64,000 nt of DNA, taken from NCBI RefSeq assembly GCF_018860385.1, contig NZ_JAHKPH010000011.1, forward strand, positions 124,001 to 188,000, in the 5' to 3' direction. The position numbers and the translations under genes are program-made. Source of the DNA: Reinekea forsetii. GTDB lineage: Bacteria; Pseudomonadota; Gammaproteobacteria; Pseudomonadales; Natronospirillaceae. Numbering within the stretch: the stretch's first letter is position 1; each line of letters opens with the position of its first letter. Below are positions 1 to 8,530 of this stretch, piece by piece. The notes below the pieces were generated by a model. The model was given only the letters and a program-made list of their open reading frames with translations, searched no databases and was not told where the DNA came from.

Positions 1-571
1 CATGAAACAGATCGGCATGGATAACACCTTGAGGCAAAGATGTTGGTAACTGGCTGATGAGTTCTATGGCTTTAGACGCAATAATTTGCTCGTTTTCAGC
101 CAGCGTGGGTTGAATTTGAGCCAGCGTACGCTTTACCCAAGCTAAGCCGTGGCTGTGTTCGCGTTGAGCGTTGAATTCGGCTGTCGCTAAGTGAACTTTG
201 GCCAAGGCGGTTGCAATAGCTTCAATGTATGGCTGTGTGTGTTCAACATGGCCACCGCTCACGCGTTCAAAAAATACGCCAGGCTTGCCTTTGATAGTGA
301 ATATAAACTGGCCATCGGCCTGGCGATACGGCTGAGGAACGCTGCAATGGTGTTTGTGCAAATGTTCACCGAGTTCAACAAAAAAGGGCAGCTCTTCAAA
401 GCTGTGCTTTTCAAAAATGGTCAATACCAGTTCGTGCTGATCGGTACTGACAAAATAATTTGTATTTTCAACGCCAGCGCTGATACCTTGATGAGAAACG
501 TATCCCCCCAGATCGTAGTGCGACAGCAATGAACTTACCTCATGTTTATTTAATTCGGTGTAGACAGACAT
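1..571 (-). CDS. thrB: Homoserine kinase, type II (partial, C-terminus beyond window)
   Basis: The first 190 codons are present and the gene runs off the left edge. The protein belongs to the APH-like homoserine kinase family, which phosphorylates L-homoserine with ATP in threonine synthesis. Visible support: the N-terminus MSVYTELNKHEV, a nucleotide-loop-like stretch GISAGVENTNYFV near residue 30, and the catalytic loop GVIHADLFH at the truncated end, which fits the HxDLxxDN kinase pattern. The ATG at 569-571 gives the family's usual N-terminus. Divergent from polA with about 160 bp between, the arrangement found in Pseudomonas. Family assignment is from recognised motifs. Confidence 0.9.
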   Translation of the reverse strand, partial: MSVYTELNKHEVSSLLSHYDLGGYVSHQGISAGVENTNYFVSTDQHELVLTIFEKHSFEELPFFVELGEHLHKHHCSVPQPYRQADGQFIFTIKGKPGVFFERVSGGHVEHTQPYIEAIATALAKVHLATAEFNAQREHSHGLAWVKRTLAQIQPTLAENEQIIASKAIELISQLPTSLPQGVIHADLFH

Positions 572-689
572 GGGATGGTTACATTCATAAAAAATCGGCT
601 GCTGAGTATTCCATAATTGAGCCTAAGATTACAGTGGATACCCTAAAAACAAAGGCTATTGTGCTAGTAAAAATTGAACACAGTCATGG

Positions 690-695
690 TACACT
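690..695 (+). promoter_or_regulatory. Extended -10 promoter candidate for polA
   Basis: TACACT is preceded by TG one base upstream (687-688), giving an extended -10; no good -35 lies 16-18 bp upstream. The predicted start near 702 leaves a leader of about 30 nt before the chosen ATG at 734. It would exclude the in-frame upstream TTG at 674, which supports the shorter polA start. Confidence 0.4.
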
Positions 696-733
696 GCCTT
701 AAAATAATTTTTGTAAGCATTGGACACGCATTC

Positions 734-3541
734 ATGGTTAATACTTCAGCGCCAATTGTCTTGGTAGATGGTTCTTCTTATTTATTTAGAGCGTTTCATG
801 CTCTGCCGCCGCTGACCAATTCAGAGGGCATTCAAACAGGCGCTATTAAAGGCGTCACTTCGATGTTAAAAAAGCTAGTCGAATCGTACCCAAATAGCCC
901 GATTGCCGTCATTTTTGATGCCAAGGGCCCTACCTTTCGAAATGAAATGTATGCCGAATATAAGGCTAACAGGCCACCCATGCCGGAGGAATTGCGTGAG
1001 CAAATCGTGCCCGTACATGACATGGTAGTCGCGATGGGGTTGCCTCTTTTGTGCATTGAAGGCGTTGAGGCCGACGATGTTATTGGAACCTTGGCGGAGC
1101 AGGCCACTCAAGCGGGTTTAGAGTGTGTTATTAGTACCGGCGATAAAGATATGGCACAGCTGGTCAGTCCACATGTATCGTTGCTCAATACCATGAAAAA
1201 TGAATACTTAAATGTTGAAGGCGTACGAGAAAAGTATGGCTTTGGCCCTGAGCTAATGATCGATTACCTCGCTCTGATGGGCGACAAAGTGGATAACATT
1301 CCAGGCGTTCCGGGTGTGGGCGAAAAAACGGCTTTAGCGTTAATACAAGGGCTGGGCGGTTTGAATGACATCTATAGTCGATTAGACGAGGTGGCGCAGC
1401 TAACCTTCAGAGGCGCGAAAACCATGGCCGCTAAGCTTGAAGCGCATAAAGAAATGGCGTACTTAAGCTACGAACTGGCCACCATAAAACTCGATGTTGA
1501 GTTGGATGTTTGCGTGCAAGACATTAAAACGAATGACCCAGATAATGAACAGTTGTTGGCCTTGTATCAACGTTTTCAATTTAAGACTTGGATTCGAGAG
1601 CTATCGGGCGAAACGACTGAAGCAGCTGCCAGTTCAGCTTCTCGTAATACAAAGGCGGCGTCTATTGAAGATCGTGCCGAGTTTAAATCGATAGAACCTG
1701 AGCAAACACATTACTCCCTAGTGGCTTCTACAGAAGAACTCCCCAGCATTAAGGCCGAGATTGAAAAAACAGGGCACCTTAGCTATGTACCGGTGTGGCA
1801 AGATGGGCACTACAATCACCGCGAGCTGGCTGGTCTAGCCATTGCATCCGCGCCGGGGCTTAGCTGGTATTTTCCATTTGCCGCCGATATTGGCACAGTG
1901 CTCGATACCGATTCTGTCGTGCAATGGTTTAAAGATCTTATTGAAACGCATGCCATTACCAAAACTGGAAGTGATTTTAAATCCGATTACCATTGGTTTA
2001 ATCAAAAAGGCATACGGCCTTCACGGCTACTGTTTGATGTTGAAGTCATGGCCTTTGTTTACGACAGTACGTGTAAGCGCGATAAAGCGTTGGCAACGCA
2101 TTTTAGCCCGCTGTCCGTCGATAATTTAGCGCGCCTCTATCTAGAAAAAGAGCCCAAAACGCTTGATGATTATTTAGGCAAGCCTGGTAAAAAGCGGTTG
2201 CCGGTATCGGCCATTGATCCTAATGAGATTGGTTTGTGGTTCTGTGAACGGGTTGATTTTCAGCTTCGCATACAGCAGTGGCTGGTTCATGGCCTGAAGC
2301 AACGCGGCTTAGCGCAAGTTTATTTTGACATTGAAAAACCGTTATCGCCTATTTTAGCGGCCGTTGAGCGCAATGGCGTGGTTCTCGATACCGATTATAT
2401 GAATCAAGTGAGCGCCGATTTCAAATCTCGCCTCGCCTCGCTGGAGCAAAAAGCTCACGATTTAGCTGGTACAGCGTTCAATATTGATTCACCAAAACAG
2501 TTGGCCGAAATATTATTCACGAAATTAGAGCTACCTGTGGTTAAAAAAACCGCTAGCGGTGCACCTTCAACCAATGAAGAAGTTTTAAAAGAATTGGCCG
2601 AATCGCATGAACTACCCAGGTTGATTCTAGAGTCTAGGCATCTTAGGAAGTTAGTGGGTACTTACACTGATCCGTTGCCCACCATGGTTCAGCAAGATGA
2701 GAATAACGATTACCGCTTGCACACCAGTTACCATCAAACCGGTGCGCAAACGGGTCGAATGAGTTCACATGATCCAAATTTGCAAAACATTCCGATTCGG
2801 TCAGAAGAAGGACGCTCGATCCGGCAGGCCTTCATCGCGCCAAAAGGGTACAAGCTGCTCGCAGCCGATTACTCTCAGATTGAATTGCGGATTATGACGC
2901 ACCTGAGTCAAGATGAAAATTTAGTCACGGCTTTTAAAGAAGGTCGAGATATTCATCGTGCAACCGCCGCCGAAGTAATGGGGGTTGCTGAAGAGGATGT
3001 GACGACAGAGCAGAGACGCTCAGCCAAGGCAATTAACTTTGGTCTTATATACGGAATGTCAGCTTTTGGCTTAGCGAATCAGTTAGGGATAAGCCGAACC
3101 GAGGCTAAAAAATACGTTGAAGCTTATTTTGAACGCTACCCTGGCGTGAAGCGCTATATGGATGAAACTCAAGCCGAAGCGAGCGAAACAGGCTACGTTG
3201 AAACGATCTATGGCCGTCGCCTATATCTACCAGGCATTCAATCTTCTAACCAGATGGTGCGTAAAGGTGCGGAGAGAACTGCGATTAATGCGCCTATGCA
3301 AGGCTCAGCGGCCGATATTATTAAGATGGCCATGGTTGACGTTCAAAAATGGCTCGAAGGTTCGCCGTTGCGTGCCCGCATGATTATGCAGGTGCACGAT
3401 GAACTGGTATTTGAAGTGCATGAAGATGACTTAGCTGAGTTGAGCTCAGGTGTGCGTTTTAGGATGCAGCATTGCGCGCAACTCGATGTGCCGTTGATTG
3501 TTGATATCGGCGTTGGCAATAACTGGGATGAAGCACATTAA
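734..3541 (+). CDS. polA: DNA polymerase I, with degenerate proofreading site
   Basis: A 935-residue Pol I for Okazaki fragment processing and repair synthesis. N-terminal 5'-nuclease begins VNTSAPIVLVDGSSYLFRA and carries VEADDVIG, STGDKDMAQLV and GVGEKTA. The C-terminal polymerase is strongly conserved: TGRMSSHDPNLQNIP, ADYSQIELRI, RRSAKAINFGLIYG and MQVHDELVFEV. The central 3'-5' exonuclease fold is retained, but the DxE of exo motif I is replaced by Val352-Pro353-Val354 and the motif III Asp by Arg506; only the motif II Asp (Asp418) remains. Compared with E. coli Pol I, proofreading is therefore predicted absent (inference). The ATG at 734 is chosen over an upstream TTG at 674 because it matches the family N-terminus. 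Confidence 0.97.
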   Translation: MVNTSAPIVLVDGSSYLFRAFHALPPLTNSEGIQTGAIKGVTSMLKKLVESYPNSPIAVIFDAKGPTFRNEMYAEYKANRPPMPEELREQIVPVHDMVVAMGLPLLCIEGVEADDVIGTLAEQATQAGLECVISTGDKDMAQLVSPHVSLLNTMKNEYLNVEGVREKYGFGPELMIDYLALMGDKVDNIPGVPGVGEKTALALIQGLGGLNDIYSRLDEVAQLTFRGAKTMAAKLEAHKEMAYLSYELATIKLDVELDVCVQDIKTNDPDNEQLLALYQRFQFKTWIRELSGETTEAAASSASRNTKAASIEDRAEFKSIEPEQTHYSLVASTEELPSIKAEIEKTGHLSYVPVWQDGHYNHRELAGLAIASAPGLSWYFPFAADIGTVLDTDSVVQWFKDLIETHAITKTGSDFKSDYHWFNQKGIRPSRLLFDVEVMAFVYDSTCKRDKALATHFSPLSVDNLARLYLEKEPKTLDDYLGKPGKKRLPVSAIDPNEIGLWFCERVDFQLRIQQWLVHGLKQRGLAQVYFDIEKPLSPILAAVERNGVVLDTDYMNQVSADFKSRLASLEQKAHDLAGTAFNIDSPKQLAEILFTKLELPVVKKTASGAPSTNEEVLKELAESHELPRLILESRHLRKLVGTYTDPLPTMVQQDENNDYRLHTSYHQTGAQTGRMSSHDPNLQNIPIRSEEGRSIRQAFIAPKGYKLLAADYSQIELRIMTHLSQDENLVTAFKEGRDIHRATAAEVMGVAEEDVTTEQRRSAKAINFGLIYGMSAFGLANQLGISRTEAKKYVEAYFERYPGVKRYMDETQAEASETGYVETIYGRRLYLPGIQSSNQMVRKGAERTAINAPMQGSAADIIKMAMVDVQKWLEGSPLRARMIMQVHDELVFEVHEDDLAELSSGVRFRMQHCAQLDVPLIVDIGVGNNWDEAH

Positions 3542-3639
3542 CGCTAACTAAATGACACAAATTCTATAATTAACGCCAGAATTACTTGAAAAACAGTCGT
3601 AATGGGCTTTAGTTATTATATTGATTCTTTGGAGTACCT

Positions 3640-4020
3640 ATGTCGTTACCCTTATTAGTGGTCGATGATTCGAATTTTGCACGAAAACAAGTGATCCGTG
3701 CGTTGCCTAAAGGCTGGGACGTTGAAGTTTCCCAAGCTGGAGATGGCCAGCAAGCTATCGAAGCTATTAAAGCTGGCAAAGGTGATGTGGTGTTGCTAGA
3801 TCTGACCATGCCAGTAATGGATGGTTTTGCCGTGCTTGAAGAAATAAAAGCTAACGACCTGCCGGCCGTCGTCATTGTTATTTCAGGTGATATTCAGCCT
3901 GAAGCCTATGCACGTGTCATGAAAATGGGCGCTTTAGCGTTCATAAAAAAACCGTTAGCAGCTGATGAACTCAATAAAGTATTAAGTGACTTTGGCATTT
4001 ATTCTGGCGAGGAGTCTTGA
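3640..4020 (+). CDS. CheY-like single-domain response regulator
   Basis: A 126-residue stand-alone receiver domain with no output domain. The acidic pair is in LLVVDDSNFARK, the phospho-acceptor is Asp54 in VVLLDLTMPVMDG, followed by the Ser of IVISGD and Lys of FIKKPL. It starts an apparent operon: its stop lies one base before the ATG of the CheC-like gene, which in turn overlaps the diguanylate cyclase. Because the next gene is a CheC-type phosphatase, that protein is the likely dephosphorylating partner (inference). The cognate histidine kinase is not encoded here. A good ribosome site (TTTGGAG) precedes the ATG. Confidence 0.9.
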   Translation: MSLPLLVVDDSNFARKQVIRALPKGWDVEVSQAGDGQQAIEAIKAGKGDVVLLDLTMPVMDGFAVLEEIKANDLPAVVIVISGDIQPEAYARVMKMGALAFIKKPLAADELNKVLSDFGIYSGEES

Positions 4021-4021
4021 T

Positions 4022-4633
4022 ATGAATGCAGATTCACTTAGTGAAGATTTAAGGGATTGTTTTCAGGAAATTAGTAACGTGGCCGTTGGGCGTGCAGCAA
4101 ACTTGCTGGCGCAGTTACTCGATACTTTTGTGTTAATGCCTATTCCTACCGTGAACCTACTTGAACGTGCCGAATTAAGCATGGCATTAACTTCTATAGG
4201 TGAATCTGGCTCAGTGAGCGCGGTGTGCCAAGGCTTTACGGGGTCGAAAATAGCAGGCGAGGCCCTTTTGATTTTTAACGATGCCAGTTTTACGGACATG
4301 GCTGAGTTAACGCATTATGAAGGCGAAATTACCGAGCAAATAGAATTAGAGCTGTTGATGGATATTGCCAATATCCTAATCGGCGCCTGTTTGAATGGTC
4401 TTGCAGAACAAATCGACGTGAACTTCTCGCAAGGGCAGCCAAACTTGCTGGGGCAGCACATGAATATTGCTGAAATGCTCAGCGAGCAAGATTCGCAATG
4501 GAAGCGAGCATTGACCATTGAGTTACCTTACAAGTTAGAAGGTCGCAATGTAGATTGTGATTTATTGTTATTGTTTACAGAAGACAGTTTGAGCGTATTA
4601 GCCGATAAACTGTCTTATATGCTGGAGGACTGA
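4022..4633 (+). CDS. CheC-like phosphatase of a CheY-type receiver
   Basis: A 203-residue CheC/FliY-family protein. The family signature is [D/S]xxxExxN then 22 residues then Pro, occurring twice. The first copy is intact: DCFQEISN with Pro 22 residues on. The second reads ELLMDIAN, with Asp where the catalytic Glu normally sits, again followed by Pro at the right distance. Known members dephosphorylate CheY-P, so this one probably acts on the receiver encoded just upstream (inference). The start codon ATG at 4022 is one base after the receiver stop; an in-frame upstream start at 3986 would overlap it and is not needed. CheC proteins are not part of the classical E. coli-type chemotaxis set. 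Confidence 0.82.
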   Translation: MNADSLSEDLRDCFQEISNVAVGRAANLLAQLLDTFVLMPIPTVNLLERAELSMALTSIGESGSVSAVCQGFTGSKIAGEALLIFNDASFTDMAELTHYEGEITEQIELELLMDIANILIGACLNGLAEQIDVNFSQGQPNLLGQHMNIAEMLSEQDSQWKRALTIELPYKLEGRNVDCDLLLLFTEDSLSVLADKLSYMLED

Positions 4634-5592
4634 TGTCAAACAGCAATGATCCATTAACAGAGTTTCATTGGTTAGTCGAAGTTTTACAGACTGTCGATGT
4701 TGGCGTGCTCGTACTTGATTTACAGTACACCATTACCTCATGGAATGGATTTATAGAAAACAATTCCGGTATCGACTCTGCCGATGCCCTGGGAAAATCT
4801 CTTTTTGATGTGTTTCCTGAGCTTTCACAAGATTGGTTTAAACACAAAGCAGAAACGGTCATTCAATTACGTAACCGAGCATTTACAACCTGGGAGCAAC
4901 GACCTTTTGTATTCAAGTTTCGTAATAACCGGCCCATTACCGGCGTAACGCCATACATGTATCAAAACTGCACCTTTATTCCGGTGGTAAGTACAACGGG
5001 CAAGGTCGAAAATTTAGCCGTCATTGTGTATGACGTTACCGATGTGGCCACCAGTAAACTAAAGCTAAATAAAGCAAACGAACAGCTAGCCGAACTGAGC
5101 CGAATTGATGCATTGACCCAATTATTTAACCGAGGATATTGGGAAACTCTGTTTGAAAACGAGTTTATGCGACAACAGCGAAACCCTCGCGAATTATGCT
5201 TGATTATGTTCGATATCGACCACTTTAAAAAAGTAAATGATACTTGGGGGCACCCTGCAGGAGACCAGGTGATCCGTTCCGTTGCTAGGGCGGTGAAAGA
5301 AAACTCTCGTGCAACAGATTTATCAGGTCGTTATGGTGGAGAAGAGTTTGTCATTTTATTGATCGACTCCGATATCGACAACGCCTTTAATTTTGCAGAA
5401 AGGTTACGAGCCGATATTGAGCAAACGAAGGTTGAAACTGACGTACAAACTCTGAGCGTGACCGTCAGTTTAGGTGTGTCCGCTTGGTCTGAAAAATTCA
5501 CTGAGCATAGCGAATGGATCGAAGCAGCAGATCAGGCATTGTACAAGGCTAAAGAGGGTGGCCGAAACAAAACCGTACGCAGTTCAGATTGA
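4633..5592 (+). CDS. PAS-GGDEF diguanylate cyclase
   Basis: A 319-residue soluble protein. An N-terminal PAS-like sensor (about 10-130; VDVGVLVLDLQYTITSWNGF is typical) and a short helical linker precede a GGDEF domain (about 150-315). The active site is RYGGEEF with Gly235-Gly236, and the product-inhibition I-site R226-A-T-D229 lies five residues upstream, so both catalysis and feedback by c-di-GMP should work. Metal and substrate residues are visible in FDIDHFKKVNDTWGHPAGD. The start overlaps the CheC-like stop as TGATG, with GGAGGA a few bases before, indicating translational coupling. The PAS ligand cannot be told; I see no haem-type signature. Confidence 0.93.
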   Translation: MSNSNDPLTEFHWLVEVLQTVDVGVLVLDLQYTITSWNGFIENNSGIDSADALGKSLFDVFPELSQDWFKHKAETVIQLRNRAFTTWEQRPFVFKFRNNRPITGVTPYMYQNCTFIPVVSTTGKVENLAVIVYDVTDVATSKLKLNKANEQLAELSRIDALTQLFNRGYWETLFENEFMRQQRNPRELCLIMFDIDHFKKVNDTWGHPAGDQVIRSVARAVKENSRATDLSGRYGGEEFVILLIDSDIDNAFNFAERLRADIEQTKVETDVQTLSVTVSLGVSAWSEKFTEHSEWIEAADQALYKAKEGGRNKTVRSSD

Positions 5593-5631
5593 TTTAAGTC
5601 AACGCATCTTTTAGGCAGCCCGTTACACTTC

Positions 5632-5637
5632 TATAAT
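5632..5637 (+). promoter_or_regulatory. Possible -10 element before the hemerythrin gene
   Basis: A perfect TATAAT lies 20 bp before the hemerythrin ATG at 5658, with only a weak TTTTAG 17 bp upstream. If used, the leader would be about 14 nt and include the CGGAG ribosome site. It may let the hemerythrin be expressed apart from the upstream operon. Confidence 0.35.
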
Positions 5638-5657
5638 TCTCTTACTACGGAGCGCTT

Positions 5658-6233
5658 ATGGGGGTTGCACTTCTTCAACAACTTAATGCCGACCATAAAG
5701 TAATGGCGCGGATTCTATATTGCCTACAAATGCAAATAAAAGGCTTTGAAAACCTCGATTTTGTATTTAACTCTTCGCAAATATTAGACATTCTAGATTA
5801 CATCTCCTTTGTTCCTGAGCGTTGGCACCACCCCGTAGAAGACATTATTTTTAAGCGAATGTTACAGCGTGCACCGCCACACCCTAGCCACATTGTTGGT
5901 GTTTTGAGTGAGCATGAAGGGTTAGAGCAATTAACTGAAGAGTTAAAGGTGGCTTTTCGTCGAGTGACCACCGATAGCAGTGTGCCAGTTGCGCAACTTT
6001 ATCAAACGGCAACAATCTACTTAACCCGGCAAATGTTGCACTTAGATGCTGAGGAAACCGTCTTATTCCCTTTGGCTCAAGAATTATTAACAGAACGTGA
6101 TTGGACCGAATTAGAAATGCTGGCGGAGGATATTTTGAATCAAGACGATGAACTTACGCATGATAGCTATGATCATTTGCGAGACTCTATTTTAAATTTC
6201 GAACAAGAGCCCTATCAGTCTGAATCTGATTGA
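5658..6233 (+). CDS. Hemerythrin HHE-domain protein
   Basis: A 191-residue protein of the hemerythrin HHE family, which forms a four-helix bundle with a di-iron centre that binds O2 or related small molecules. Candidate iron ligands in order are the His in LNADHKVM, the His pair and Glu in RWHHPVEDII, the His/Glu pair in SEHEGLEQL, and HLDAEETVLFP near the end. There is no fused output domain and no signal peptide, so it is cytosolic. It lies 65 bp after the diguanylate cyclase and may be the oxygen- or redox-responsive component of that set (inference). Its 3' end overlaps the convergent helicase gene by 19 bp. Confidence 0.88.
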   Translation: MGVALLQQLNADHKVMARILYCLQMQIKGFENLDFVFNSSQILDILDYISFVPERWHHPVEDIIFKRMLQRAPPHPSHIVGVLSEHEGLEQLTEELKVAFRRVTTDSSVPVAQLYQTATIYLTRQMLHLDAEETVLFPLAQELLTERDWTELEMLAEDILNQDDELTHDSYDHLRDSILNFEQEPYQSESD

Positions 6234-8530
6234 TGGCTCGCCCATTTCGCAATAGAGCAATCTTCGATGTGCCAGTAACTAGGCAGTAAGCCGTTCTTCC
6301 AATATTGAATGAATCGATCATCAATTAAGACAATGTCGCCGATATCATTTTCGGTTCTAACGGCACGACCAGCCGCTTGCAAAACTTTTTGAAGCCCGGG
6401 GAAAAGGTACGTGTAGTCAAAACCTGGCATTCCCCTTTGGCTGAGTGCCATTTTGATGCGATTGTTGAGGTCATTAACTTGTGGTAATCCTGGCCCTATG
6501 ATAATTACTTGCTCTAACTGAGCGTTTGGTAAGTCGACGCCTTCTGAATACACGCCACCGAGTACGCAAAATAAACTGAGACCCTGTTCGTTTTTAAAGC
6601 GATTTATAACGGCGTTTTTATCTTCATGTGTCCACGACCGTTGTTGGATAATGCATTTGTTATCGTTGATCTCTAATGCCGCTGTACATGATTTAAGCTG
6701 CAGGTAACTTGAGAAGAACACAAAAGTATTCTTCTCGTTATGGCTGTAACTCTGCAGTAAGTTCTTTATGGTTTGCGGTAATTCATTGCGGTCGGTATAT
6801 CTGGTTGAAACGTCCCGTACAATCTTTACTCTATGTTGTTGCGGCGAAAAAGGTGAAGGCAATTGTTGGTAAACGCTTTCACTTAAGCCATTGAGTGTCA
6901 ATGAGTAGTTGGCCGGTGTTAAGGTGGCTGAAAAAGCGATAACGTTGTTTACAATATTGTGTTTTTGCGCCAGCAATGTTGCTGGGTTTAAGCATAACAG
7001 TTCAATTTTTCGATCCGCTGGCTGGCCATCACTGTAACGCCATACAAAATCTTGTTCATCGGCCAACTCACTTAAGCGTACAAACCGAGAACACATAAAA
7101 ATAAATTGCTGCCACTCTATGGGAGGAACAAACGACGGTGACTCTCTGAGCAAGGCGGCACTGTCACTGACAAACTGACGCGCTTGCCCAATTAACGACT
7201 CCGGCGGAATAGAGCTAATTTCCTTTTGTTTATCTTTACAACAGGTTCTTAGCGCACTCTGAATCTTGGTCAGGTTCTTTTTAATGTTACTTGGGCATAG
7301 TTTTAGCAGCGCTTGTAATGATGCACCTAAAAATTCGGTCGAATACATCATTCGGCCACGTTCAATTAAGTTGTGAGCTTCGTCTACCAAAATGGTGGCA
7401 CGGTTATCTATTTCTTTGAGTAAATAAGGCTGAACAGCCGTCGTGTCGTAAATGTAGTTGATATCGCCAACGACAATATCAGACCAAATTGCCCAATCTT
7501 GACTCAAGTAATAAGGGCAAATTTTATTCTCTAAGCCTATTTCCATCAAGGCGGCTTTTGTCCAATGCTTATGGCTAAAAAATAAATGCCTGAGTTGGGA
7601 TATTTTTCTAAAATAGCCGCGGGCGAATTCACAGAATTCTCCGTCGCATGGCGTCTCTGGCGATAAGCAAGCACTGTCTTTTGATGACAATTGAATGGCA
7701 TTTATTCTAGCGCTCGGGTCTAGTTGCTTTAGGCTATCCCATGCCGCTACTTGGCCCGTATTTTTCATGGACAAATAAAATACACTGTCAATGACTTGAG
7801 TTTTCAGCGCCTTAATTGCAGGAAATAGCGAGGCTAATGTTTTACCCGTGCCGGTGGGTGCTTCTACAGACAAGTGCTTCTGGGTTAATATCGATTTATA
7901 GGCGCTTTCAGCCATTAATCGCTGTTCCTGTCTCATGGTAGAATATGGAAATGCAAGTGCATCGAGGTAAGGGATTAAGGCTTTAAAATGTGAATGCTTT
8001 TGTTCCAGCCAATCCTCATAGCGCGCGCAACATAAAACTAAATAATCAATGAGATCCTGTTTCTGAAACGTTTGGGTCTCTGGCCATTCTTCTAGTGTTT
8101 GCGGGTGAACGTAGCAAACGCATACGTCTATAGACTTTCTGTTGTCAAAACTCTGGTTGGCTAAAATTGCGGCGTATATTTTTGCTTGGGACAGGTTCAA
8201 GGCTTTGGTGGTAGGTGGGATTTCACTGGGTGGGATTCGAGTCGTTTTTATTTCTTCAATACCACTATGAAAAACACCATCGACTCGACCAGAAATGCGT
8301 AAATCAAAATGTGGAGCTTGCCATTGCACCGATACAGATACTTCGGGTTGATAAGGCTTTGGGCGTTTGTTTTGAATAGCGCGATGCCCAAATTGGCCTT
8401 CAAGACTGCTGGGTGATGCTCGGTACTGACTGATTAAATCGCCTTCTGTTTGGCAAAAATCGGCCAAAGCCCGAACATTGATTTTATAGGTTTTGCGTTC
8501 ACAAGTAGCTGACATAGCAAACGCTTGCAT
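6215..8530 (-). CDS. PD-(D/E)XK nuclease fused to DinG/XPD-type Fe-S helicase
   Basis: A 771-residue fusion. The N-terminus is a RecB/Cas4-type nuclease: Asp84 in GRVDG, Glu93-Ile-Lys95 (ExK), and the QxxxY motif Gln115-Tyr119. The rest is an SF2 helicase of the DinG/XPD group: Walker A APTGTGKT (about 224-231), four cysteines between motifs I and II (SAC, TPC, EFC, KICPYYLS) expected to hold an iron-sulphur cluster, motif II DEAH in ILVDEAHNLIE, and motif VI QAAGRAVRTENDIG. Presumably unwinds and trims DNA in repair, 5'-3' by family precedent. Its start overlaps the FAN1-type gene by 32 bp, suggesting coupled expression. An alternative ATG lies five codons in. Confidence 0.9.
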   Translation of the reverse strand: MQAFAMSATCERKTYKINVRALADFCQTEGDLISQYRASPSSLEGQFGHRAIQNKRPKPYQPEVSVSVQWQAPHFDLRISGRVDGVFHSGIEEIKTTRIPPSEIPPTTKALNLSQAKIYAAILANQSFDNRKSIDVCVCYVHPQTLEEWPETQTFQKQDLIDYLVLCCARYEDWLEQKHSHFKALIPYLDALAFPYSTMRQEQRLMAESAYKSILTQKHLSVEAPTGTGKTLASLFPAIKALKTQVIDSVFYLSMKNTGQVAAWDSLKQLDPSARINAIQLSSKDSACLSPETPCDGEFCEFARGYFRKISQLRHLFFSHKHWTKAALMEIGLENKICPYYLSQDWAIWSDIVVGDINYIYDTTAVQPYLLKEIDNRATILVDEAHNLIERGRMMYSTEFLGASLQALLKLCPSNIKKNLTKIQSALRTCCKDKQKEISSIPPESLIGQARQFVSDSAALLRESPSFVPPIEWQQFIFMCSRFVRLSELADEQDFVWRYSDGQPADRKIELLCLNPATLLAQKHNIVNNVIAFSATLTPANYSLTLNGLSESVYQQLPSPFSPQQHRVKIVRDVSTRYTDRNELPQTIKNLLQSYSHNEKNTFVFFSSYLQLKSCTAALEINDNKCIIQQRSWTHEDKNAVINRFKNEQGLSLFCVLGGVYSEGVDLPNAQLEQVIIIGPGLPQVNDLNNRIKMALSQRGMPGFDYTYLFPGLQKVLQAAGRAVRTENDIGDIVLIDDRFIQYWKNGLLPSYWHIEDCSIAKWASHQSDSD

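Noticed and set aside
191-532. Open frame on the plus strand opposite thrB
   Set aside because: It lies wholly inside the antisense of a clear homoserine kinase frame and resembles no protein family.
3542-3639. Possible Spot 42/ErsA-type small RNA gene downstream of polA
   Set aside because: Only 98 bp are available, with no clear promoter, stem or terminator; nothing supports an RNA gene beyond the position known from other genera.
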